Shown here piece by piece: positions 13,601 to 23,400 of a stretch of DNA of 64,000 nt. How positions within the stretch are numbered: position 1 is the stretch's first letter; each line of letters begins with the position of its first letter. The notes beneath the pieces were generated by a model. It saw only the letters and a list, made by a program, of their open reading frames with translations. It made no database searches and had not been told where the DNA came from. The DNA comes from Mycteria americana (lineage: Eukaryota > Chordata > Aves > Ciconiiformes > Ciconiidae): positions 153,435,519-153,499,518 of the forward strand of contig NC_134366.1 in assembly GCF_035582795.1 (NCBI RefSeq), read 5' to 3'. A program made the position numbers and the translations under genes.

Positions 13601-16600
13601 TCACATGTGACTAATATTAGCATTAAAGCAACAAGAGAGACTTTTTACAGACTTCCTTCATGTTCATTAAGGAAGGCATAATACAGAAGAGAATGCCAAC
13701 TGCTGGACAAGCAACCCTACTATGTTGTTTAAGAAACTAAAACTGGTATTTCCATGGATCTGAAAGCATCCTATCCTTCCAGGAAGAAAAATCTTACCAC
13801 TTTTCCATCTCTACCTTTCAAAACAGTTTTATGTTAAAATTTCCAGATTTTGTTTTCAGAAATTGAAATCTGTGGTTTTGGAAGAGATAAAATAAAGCAA
13901 TTTTGTTTCAGCTGTTCAAATCTGTATCCTCTGAAAATGTGCAAGATCCTTATGATCCTCATAAGGGCTAAATTACTTACAGGTAGAGTTCCACTGGCAC
14001 AGACTGTTAAGGCGATAGGAACAGTGGGAGCACTTTTCCAGTGTAGGAATACTGGAATTGGGTACCAGCAAATGAGTCCTAATGTGAGCATGCAAAACAA
14101 GCAGTTCTAGGAGAATCCTGTTTTGCTGATATCACCGCACTTGCACTAACAACTAGGGAATTCTCCCAGAACAGCTGTGTCAGTCAGCAAAGCTATTTTG
14201 GTAGAAATCTGTACTGTGTACCTAGCTTGATATTGGAGGTGGAGCTGACCTTACAGTAGAAAATGCCAAAAGAATTGGGAGAATGGAAAAATTTACTGTT
14301 ACCATGTAAGCAGAAGGAAAAGCGTGGCTGCATTCTCCATGACTGCTAATAGGAAATGCTCAGAAAATCCAAAATTTATTGGTTTTAAAAAAATAGGATT
14401 TAGAAAACTTCTATCAGATTTCTGGGCATAGAAATGATGTAGGAGTGGTCATTATGTCATGAAACTTCAAGGAGTGTAAGAGACCACTGCAGGTTGGTGC
14501 TGCATGGATTGGAGCCATTGCCCTGGGACAGAGTTCATGACCATGTTAGTCATGATCAAAAAAATACTAAGGCAAGAACAGTGAACTGTTATATGATGGG
14601 AAATGGTAAAAACAGCCATTACTTTGTGAAGGACCTTGTTGCTTTCTGGAATCTGCCCCTTCCAAGTGCTTGGCTGGAGTTGCCACATGCCCCTTTCCGT
14701 AAGCATGGGGACAGCCAGCACAGTCCTAACATTTAGCAAATTACAGTAAGTAACAGCTTGTTACTACACATTACAAGTTTTCATATATAAACCCTGTTTT
14801 ACACTGACTGGGCAGTACTTTTAATGATCTTCTCAGTGTATTGTTTTTAAAAAAGGAAAAAAAAATAGAAAAAGTTTAATTCAGTAATAATTGGAGTCTT
14901 ATATCCCAGCAATACTTAACCTGAACAAATTACTGGAAATTCCTTGAATAAGAACTGATTTGGAGAATAAAATTTCCTCCAATTAATACTGGTATTTATT
15001 TTCCCTTTTCAGACTTCCTAGAATTAGTTAAGTGCTGGGTTTTCAAACTGTTTTTTTTTGGGGGGGGGACATAATTCAGTTAACTCTTTTTCTGAGGCCC
15101 TTGATGTTTATCAAGTGTTTCTTCTCTGTTGAAGTGCATTGGCTGTCTCTGCTTAGTGAAGGCTGAGGGTATGAGAGGAGGCCAAAACTCAGTTAACTAA
15201 AACACCTAACTAAAAGTCTGGATTGCACCTCAGTGGGAGGTGTGGGGGACTATGCCTCGCATTGTAAGAGGAAGCCATTCACCCTTCTTGTAGCTGACAC
15301 AATGCACAAAGATTTTTCCTAAGTGATGAAGCCTTTGGGTGGAAAGTCATTAAGGAGTTTGAATTACACTTGTAACATCTTGTGCCTAGTAGTTGATAGG
15401 TGTAGTGCAAGTTAAAGATAATTAACACGTATAAAAAGCTAGGCAGCTGCACTGTCTTTTCTGAAGACAACCACGATCAAAATAAATCCCTTCTGTAGCA
15501 AACAGAAGAAATCTGTGAACAATGATTGACAGCAGAGCAGAAAGGGTGACGAAGAAAGGGGCAATAACTCCTTTCCAGTCGCATTCCCAGAACACCTTCC
15601 TTAATTGCAGGATTAAAAGGGGGTGTTCAGAAACTTTAGATCACCTTTCCATGGTGTCTGCACTGAAGAATCCTCTCCAAAATGTGCAGAAGGCCTTAAG
15701 AACCCCTTTATGGCAATGTGTGCTTTTATTTTGCATTCAGGAGATGGAGCAGGCTTTAGGAATTAATCCATAATATAGGCAGTAATAAAAAATCATCCGC
15801 ACAAATAATTTTGCATTCCTCAAATCCAGGAAATTATGACCTCCAGGTTCAGTACACAGAAGTAGCAACAGGAAGTAAAGAGACTTTCTTTTTTTTCCCC
15901 AGAAAAACATATGTTTTCATGAAGGAGTCATCAGATCATTGTTTTTCCTATGCAACCCCATTTAAAGTCTAATAATTTGTGTTTAGTTGGAGCACACTTG
16001 CTGAAATTCATGCAGTCACATGTAAAGATGGAAAAACATGGAGAATACATTAATTCCCATATTAATTTTTCCTGTGTTTAATTACCATACACACTATATC
16101 TGTATAAAAAGAGAAAGATACATATAGTAAATCTAGAATCCCATGATCGGTTGCCTGTATTTAGAGCAGGTTGGCACTGAAGATCCAGTGCCATAAATTC
16201 ATGTGACATGACATTTTTTAGTAATTTTCAGGGAATATAGCTAGTAAGCAATTGCTTTCCTAGTTCAGTAGATGAGCCACCAAAATATTTGAAAATGTAT
16301 CCAACTCTACAAATAGAATTGCCTCAGGACAGTACATACATTTATAGCAGATGTTTGACCTTGTTCTGTTTGACCTGGATTCTTACAACGTACTCTTCTT
16401 TCAGCAAACTATCAGAAAATGTTAAAGAAATATGATACCTGGGAGTCTCATGCTTTGTCTTGATATTTAGCATTGAGATGTGAGTTTGGATGCAGTTCCT
16501 TTAGCAGGAATTTGATTCACTTGCAACTGGTGACACAAAGCAATGAGTAGCCGTTAAAATAAAAAAATCAGCAAAACAACTGGGGGGATGTTATCAATGT

Positions 16601-19333
16601 CAGGGTGGTAATCTTGTTTTCTGCAGTCAACACGTGTCTAGATTGCCGTCAATGAGATTATTCGTATAATCTAGCAATTTATTGTATATGATTATATGTA
16701 TAATCTTAGCAACTGGTCAAGGAGAGCCTCCCCAAATCCCAGAGTCCTGACAATTTATGGCTTTCTTATCTCAGTTCTTTGCCTCTGTTTTCATTCTTCC
16801 CTTTAAAACTTTATTTTAAAGAAAGAAAATCAGGAGAGAAGCATATTGAGGAAGCTTGGACGGGATTGTGATCCAGTGCTTTGTCACGGATTTGCTGAAT
16901 AGGTGTCTTGTATCGCAGCCTCTATTTGGGGTAATTTGGAATTGACTCGGATCGTGGAATATGTAAAGTGATTTTCTTGGTAGAGGCTGATTTTACCAAT
17001 GCCAGTAGGAGGTTTTTCTATATACTGTGCAATATTAGCAAAAACATCAACTCATTATAATCACTGTGGCTCTTAGGTCTTGTTCAGTGCTGAGGGGCTG
17101 AGAGATGTGGGGGCCCTGGCATTGTGGCACAGCCTTCAGGGCGCAGCCAAATTCCCACCGAGGCCGCACGTCACCAACCAAGTGCCCCATTAGCCTCTCG
17201 TTTGGTGCGGCGTGCTGACCACCCCTGCGACGGCCCTGTCACGGCAGGACGGCAGGCCTCTGTGCCAGAGGGGGACTCCCAGTTTCTGCTGAGGTGGCAG
17301 AGGTGCTTACCCTCTTATTTGGGAAGGAAAACAAGAGCAGACTGCTTGAAAGCTTGCTGGCTCCTAAGCAGGTGTTATTTCTTCAAGGGATACTTCTAAA
17401 GGGAGTACTTACAAAAGGAGTATTTATAAATGGGAGTGAAAGTAGATTAAGCAGATGTTACAAATCAGTTGCTCTTCTTTGAATATGTATTCTACAGTTT
17501 GCCTGTATTTTTGTAAATATCTCCAAGTCGTCCAACTGTTGTTTTGCCTTTCTCTGCATCCTCAACATCTTTTTCAGTTTTATTCAGCTGTTTTTACGAG
17601 TCACCAGTAGTTAAGCTGAAATGTAATGAACATTAACTTTTTTTTGCATCCAACTTCTCAAAAGCAGTCATGAATTATTATTTAATCAAGCCACAGACAT
17701 TTACTTTCCTGCCATATCTTACACTGATAAAAATGTTGAAAGAAGTTATTTTGTCTGCCTTAGTGTTTATAGATAGAAAATGCTATAGTCACCAAGTCTT
17801 TTAAAGATATCTTTAGCAATTACTTCAACACATTTTATTGGGTTTTTGCCAATTGCATGATAATTGTATATTAGAGATTTATTATTATTACTATCATTAT
17901 CATTATAATTTATTTTAGAGCTGTTTGCTTTATAGTCTTTTAATAACGTCTTTTTAGAGTAAACTGTAAACAGAAAAAGTTCACTCTGCAACTTGAATAT
18001 ACTTTAATGTGATGTAGCGCTGGTACAAATGCAAAGGGTGATTTTAGAGGGAGTGCTAGAGGTATTGCAGGCTACCCAGGTGTCCACCTCAACCCGGGCT
18101 GGCTCAGCAGGTCTCTGTGATCATGGCCTGCCCACGGGCCTGCCTGTGGCATAGGAGGGAGGTGTCTGTCTGTCTCGGCAGCTCACCTTCTTGATAACCA
18201 GCAAAGAGTCACAGATATGTTGGAATGTGACAACCTTTGGCGTGCGGCCAAAGAAACGTGAACTTATGTAGAATGACCAACTAAATACATATTGTGGCGT
18301 ATGACCTGAATGAGATGTCTAAAAGATGTCAAAGCCTAGACAAGTTGCCCTGGACATAATTTATAGCTAGTGCAGAGGAAAAGAGGATTTATGTTGTTCG
18401 AAAATAAGTGCCTATGGTGTCACATGAAACGTGTTTTATTAGGAAGACTAGATTATAGTTATCTAGAAATGAAAACATTGTGCATATTGTAAAAATAGCT
18501 GTCAAAACTCACTGTTGCCGTGATGATGGGTTCCATCCCTGAGTGCTGAAGTTCTGATTAGTTTTCATTCCTTAGCAAAGCATGAGAGCAATAGTGGTGG
18601 CTGTTTATAATCTCTTATTATTATCCAGGCACAAATATTCCTTTCCAAACATCAACTCAATGAAATACGTTCCAGGGGTGTGACTCTATACACATTCTTC
18701 TTGAAGAGTTTCAGTTGGCTTCAAACTGGCATTCTGATTGCAAAGTTTGTTAGATCAAACCCTAAATGTCATTTACCGTTATTTTGAGGGATTTAAAGAC
18801 CTTTGAAAGAAAACTGAAAAAAATACCACATATACTATCGTTACTGTTTAAAGGGCCAATAAGAAAACAACAGCCATGTTCAAGGTTTGATACCACTTTT
18901 GCACTGCCATGAACTATAGGGGAATAAGATATTGATGCTGCAAAAGACTGCTACAGTAGCTAGTATCTCTTTTTAATGATGTCCAGTGCTTTAGTTTCTT
19001 ACCTTTTTGGGGGGAAGGCTGCCAAATGCTATACACTCAATTAATATAACATACTGGATAAACAGAAAATAAAGGAAATGTTAAATAGTGGTGAGGAAAA
19101 TACAGAAGTAAAATTGAATCAAAAATAAAAATTATGTATTGTAGCTATGAGCAAATCCTGTGACTTCAGAAAAGATACACCCATGTTTGTTAAGGAGGCA
19201 GGTGTGCTTTAGAGAAAAACAGCTTGGCTTGGAGTAGGGGAGAGGGGAAGGATTTGCCTGTGGCTTGCGGGGCTGATTCCCCACCAGATGCTGGGCCACT
19301 GACAGGAGCAGAAGCAGTGGGCACACACTGAAA
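10683..19333. other. Non-coding DNA between the first CR1 and the gamma promoter
   Basis: AT-rich, with no exon recognised. It holds an A/C-T/G imperfect palindrome at 13167-13202, a T9G9 homopolymer junction at about 15051-15068, and a small GC- and CpG-richer patch at about 17120-17290 without a gene. The other open frames are short and resemble nothing I know. It is inferred to be part of a large RIMS2 intron for the long isoforms. Confidence 0.6.
13167..13202. repeat. Imperfect A/C : T/G palindrome
   Basis: A left arm made of A runs split by CC pairs (13167-13184) is almost the reverse complement of the right arm of T runs split by GG pairs (13186-13202). The only difference is a two-base length change in the inner run. 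It directly follows an A-rich tract beginning at about 13136, so it looks like simple-sequence growth in both orientations. Confidence 0.7.
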
Positions 19334-19565
19334 CGCAGGAAGCCCCCTTGGAACACCAGGAAAAACTTTTTCACTGTGAGGGTGACTGAGCATTGGCACA
19401 GGGTTGCCCAGAAAGGCTGTGGAGTCTCCATCCTTGGAGGTGCTCAAAGCCGTCTGGACACAGACCTGGGCAACTGGCTCTAGGTGGCCCTGCGTGAGCA
19501 GGGGCGTTGGACCAGATGGCCTCCAGAGGTCCCTTCCCACCTCAGCCCTGCAGTGATTCAGTGGT
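19334..19565 (+). mobile_element. CR1 LINE, 3' fragment next to the gamma CpG island
   Basis: The wording is CR1-like throughout: CAGGAAAAACTTTTTCACTG, TGGCACAGGGTTGCCCAGAA, TGGAGTCTCCATCCTTGGAG, GGCTCTAGGTGGCCCTGC, TTGGACCAGATGGCCTCCAG, GGTCCCTTCCCACCTCA. It ends CAGTGATTCAGTG, a worn form of the terminal repeat. It is 5'-truncated and lies about 75 bp before the GC-rich block of the RIMS2 gamma promoter. Confidence 0.9.
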
Positions 19566-20086
19566 GCGTTCCTTCTCCATACAAACACCACCAGAGAGCC
19601 GGCGCTTGCCCGTGGGCTGCAAGTGTCTCCTGCCAGCCAGGAGTGCTGCCAGCGGTCACTAGCCTGGGCTGCCCCGGTGCCATTGAGGCGCTCTCCACGC
19701 CTTGGCGAGGCGTGGGGCCACCCCTCCCACGGCCTTCTGCCCGTTTTCAGCGTCCCCCTCGGCCCCCGGCCGGCCCAGCGCTCCCCTCCCGCCTCCTGCC
19801 GCGCTGGGGCCACCCGTCGGCCCAGCGGGGACCGGGCGGGGAGGAACAAAGTTTGCGGGCGGTGCCTGCGGGACGGCCCGCCGCTATCGGCCGGCGCCGC
19901 TTCCCGGTCCTCCCTCCGGCGCGGTTGGTATTTACAGTCCCGCCGGCGAGGCTCGCACGACGGGAGCCGTCCCCCCCCGCCCCGGTGACTTACGCCGCCG
20001 GCTGACGGCTCACCCCGCTGATAGGCGGCCCCGTGCTGGCTGCGGCGGCCCGCCCCGCCGTGAGCAGCGGAGCCGGCGGAGGCAGC

Positions 20087-20121
20087 GGGGCAGAGCGGGG
20101 CAGAGCCGGGCAGAGCGGGGC
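20087..20121 (+). repeat. Short decanucleotide tandem repeat in the gamma promoter
   Basis: Four copies of GGGGCAGAGC (the third starts CGGG) lie about 215-250 bp upstream of the first ATG. They form a GC-rich minisatellite-like tract with regularly spaced G runs, which could bind SP/KLF-type factors or vary in copy number. Confidence 0.7.
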
Positions 20122-20333
20122 TCCGCGGCGCGCAGCCCGCCCAGCGCTCCTCGCCGCCCTCAGCCCCCCGCGGCACGGAGCGCCCGCGGACGGCTCCGCG
20201 CCCCTCCGCGCCGCTCCGCCGCTGTCCCCGTTGCTGCCGCTGCCCCCGCCCCGCCCCGCGCCGCTCCGCGCCGCCCGCCGCCAAGACGCCGCGCTTCTTG
20301 TACCGCGCCAAAGGCGGGTGCCGCTCGGCCAAG

Positions 20334-20463
20334 ATGGGCCGGCAGACGGCGGCCGGCGGGCGCAGCATGCAGCGGTCGCAGAGCCGGAGCAGCCTCTCCG
20401 CCTCCTTCGAGGCGCTGGCGGTCTACTTCCCCTGCATGAACTCCCTGGAGGAGGAGGACGGAG
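20334..20463 (+). CDS. RIMS2: RIMS2 gamma-specific first coding exon
   Basis: This exon encodes the unique N-terminus of the short isoform, ending in SLSASFEALAVYFPCMNSLEEEDG, a motif shared with the start of RIMS4. Two in-frame ATGs are possible. The one at 20334 (MGRQTAAGGRS) has A at -3 and G at +4, a strong Kozak context. The one at 20367 (MQRSQSRSS) has A at -3 but C at +4 and matches the start used by the paralogue RIMS4 (MERSQSR, from memory). I prefer 20334 on context, but both could be used and would give 281 or 270 residues. The exon ends GGA-G followed by gtgagc (donor at 20464), phase 1, and matches the phase of exon 2. It lies inside the CpG island, as expected for an internal promoter exon. 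The exact TSS cannot be read from the sequence. Confidence 0.9.
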
Positions 20464-23400
20464 GTGAGCGGCCGTGGCGGGCCGGGGCCGGGGCCGGGGC
20501 GGGCGGCGGCAGGTGTGCGCGGGGAGGGGCCCCCGCCCGCGGTCCCGCGGGGGGCTCCGGGTCGCTCCCGGGGATGGGGCGGGCCCGCAGCGGCAGCCCG
20601 CCGGGAAGGGCCGGGGGTCGGGCGCCCCTGTCCCTGTCCCCGGCCCCGGCCCCGGCCCCGGCCCGGCAGGCGGGCGGGCGGCAGTGAGAGGCGCGGAGCT
20701 CGGTGCGGGGACGCGGCTCCCGGAGAGTTACTTGTGTTGAGAGAGGGGTTGGTGACACAGTGCTTGTAACTGGAGAATGAGGTATGATTTAAAAGATGAT
20801 GCTTATCATCACATTGGAAATGAAGTTATTAGCTGAGTTTTAGTTATGTTGAAAAAATGGGGTAGAGGGGCTTTCCATTTTCTGCTCATTCGCAAGGAAA
20901 ACAAACCACGCTTCCTCACGGGTGGTTTTCTGACACTACATGGGCTTGCTCAGGTATCCTTTGTCTGTTACTACAACACAATTTACAAAGAACGCCAGAT
21001 TTGAACAATTAAATACTGGCCCTGTTTAACTTTTTCTGAGGAACAGCAGTGTAGGTAGGAGGCTATGCGTACAAGTAGACCTTGCAGGTCTCACTCACAG
21101 TTAATCTCTACTCATAAAAGTAAGTCCAACCAGTAAAGCACCTGTGTAATTTCCATATATTTGTTGCAGGACCAGAACTTTACATAACAAAGAGAAATGC
21201 AATGGGTTTTCTGTATAACTGTTGCCAAAAAAAAAAAAAAAAATGACAAAACCTAAGCTAGCTATCAAAAAACCCTAAAAATAAAAAGTTCCAGTTACTG
21301 TTCAGAATGTGTGTAACAAATGTACATATACAGTTAAGCATGGCACCAAACCCTACCCAGGACAGAACTTGTGTTTCATGAATTTGTTTTAAAAATACTG
21401 GTTTCATGAAGAAAATAATCTGATGTGTTTAAATATGTTTACATATAGAATGAACTGATGGTCTTCCCAGTGATTATCAGAACTAATTCAAGATTTTTAA
21501 TTTCATTAAGATTAATGGAGCATATTGCACCTTCAATAGATTTGAGCAATGTCAAATTAAGATATCGGTATTTGTACAATGCCGCTAGACAAACATGTAT
21601 TAGCTGTGTATGTGCACCATTCATAATCTGTATTTAAAATATCTGCATATGCATGTATCACCTTCCACATCTCAGGGCGAGAGTTCAGCAGCAAATGTTT
21701 GTCCCCAGTCTTCACACGTCTTGATTTATCTTTCCGTGTGCAACAGCCCCTTTTCTCCAAAGCACCTTTCCTTGTCTGATGCGAATGCCGAGGCGTGGGC
21801 CCTCGCCTTTCCTCTGGACCCTGCTCCGGGGCTGGCCAGGTTGCCCCTTTCCATAGAAAAGAGGGAGCTGCTCGCTGCAGCGAAATGTGCTGTCCTTCAG
21901 TACTCTCATCTGCTCCCTGCCCTGAACAATGAAGTGAACTGCAAAATATTGCCAGTAGCCTGCAGGGTAGGCTTCAGAGGGCATTTTTAATCTTTTGACG
22001 GGCTAGTAAACACTATGGCTGAAAAAACACATTTTTAAAACACTGGAAATATCATAAATTATGCTAAACATGCTTAGGTATTCTTTAAAGATTTTTTTTC
22101 TCTGTCATTCCAGAATAGTTGTCTTTTCAGTCCTGATTATTAGTTACAGTGATTGCATTAATCCTGTTCAAAATCAGAGTATTGATTTGTTTTGTTCTGG
22201 TCTGTTTTCTTTACTTCTCCAGGAAACACTTAACTTATTCCTCATTTGAGATCTGTGTAGGTTTAAAACTGTTCACTGGTTCAAAGAAATATGAACTATA
22301 TGGAAGTCAGTAGGGGAATATCTGTTAATTTAAGGGTAATTGTAATGATTTATTTAGTTGGTGCTGGCAAGTTACTTACTTAAACAGAAGTATTAAAAGA
22401 ATGTATACAGATTTTTTTTACATGTTGTGTTGATTTACATTATCTGGTTCTATTTAGATGTAGGCTACACTTGAAAATGCATTTCATGTAATTCTAATGA
22501 AAAAGGAGAGCTATAATTGCTATGCAGTTTTTATGGAGCTGAGTTTCCGCTACCTGAGATTTCAGACATACCAGGTTACAGAGGGAGTGACAGGCATGAC
22601 AGCTAAACTCTTCTCCCAAGTGCACTCACTGAGATTGTAAAGAAAAAAATGCGATCAGTTTTTTTTGATGGCAAGTCACGTCTGCACTCAAATTGGAATT
22701 TGTTGTCTTCTGAGTGCTTCTATGCAATTATATTTAGGTACCACCAGTGCCCTTAAGTGGGTGTGGTACATGCACTCCCATGTTCATGTACTTAATGCCC
22801 TTTTACAGTTTAATCTGAAAAAGATAGGTGTTAAACCCACTTCATAAGTTCTCCATCCTCAAGATGTAGTTATTTCTGTGTATGACGGATAGGTTAAAAA
22901 AGATAACCTGCTAGGGTTGCTTTTACGTTTCCCACTCAATCCCATTTTTAATACAAGTAGAAAATCTGACCTGTTGAGACATTTATTTGTGATACTCCCT
23001 TGAAGACTTTTGTTGATTAACTGCTGAAATGAATACACTGGCCCATAGGTATATCTTTGGGTGTGAAAGGATATGAGTAATGTCAAGTTCAGAAGTAAAT
23101 GAAGAGTAACTCAATACACTGTATTAATAAAAATAATTGGAGAAACCATTTTTGAACATGATGATTGAGAAGATCCATTTGAGTGTCAGTTGATTAAAGA
23201 AGGAGACTTCTTAAGCCCTGACATCCAAGCTGTAAGGTACTGAAGAAGCGGGTTGTGGAAAGGCTGCAGTTTTCCACTTGGTGGCCATGAACTTGCCATG
23301 GGTAGGCCTGAACTTGCCATGGTCAGCCAGGTTTACAGCCCAGGGAACTGATATTCACTCTTGCATTTCCTACTTGCTGATCAGTTTCATGAATCTTTCA

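Larger units (their letters stand above)
19640..20750 (+). promoter_or_regulatory. CpG island, internal promoter of the RIMS2 gamma transcript
   Basis: A sharply bounded GC- and CpG-dense block of about 1.1 kb sits in otherwise AT-rich DNA and contains the gamma first coding exon. It is TATA-less, with several GC boxes (for example CCCCGCCCC near 20246-20258 and GGGCGGGGAG near 19834). A 10-bp repeat GGGGCAGAGC is present four times at 20087-20121, one copy with a single change. This is the expected form of an internal promoter for the short isoform. TSS position and direction beyond the gene context cannot be read. Long open frames on both strands here are GC-content artefacts. Confidence 0.85.

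Noticed and set aside
15051-15068. T9G9 junction as a functional switch or G-quadruplex
   Set aside because: One G run alone cannot form an intramolecular quadruplex of the usual kind, and there is no other context.
1-19333. Possible upstream RIMS2 long-isoform exons (the segment before the KKLRST linker)
   Set aside because: I scanned for the conserved MVAIVGL-like and SRSTSQLS-like words and saw none, so no exon is called; a very short exon could still be missed by eye.
19738-19760. REST/NRSF-like half site (TTCAGCGTCC) in the gamma promoter
   Set aside because: It matches only part of the left half-site and has no right half, so it is below what I would accept without a matrix score.
19190-20368. 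Long minus-strand open frame (392 codons) across the CpG island
   Set aside because: Its composition is nearly all Arg, Gly, Ala and Pro, it overlaps open frames on the other strand, and it starts inside a CR1 fragment. Stop codons are rare in GC-rich DNA, so this is a composition artefact.
19702-20439. Plus-strand open frames through the CpG island (173 and 245 codons)
   Set aside because: Same GC-rich composition effect, in frames different from the real gamma exon, with no family resemblance.
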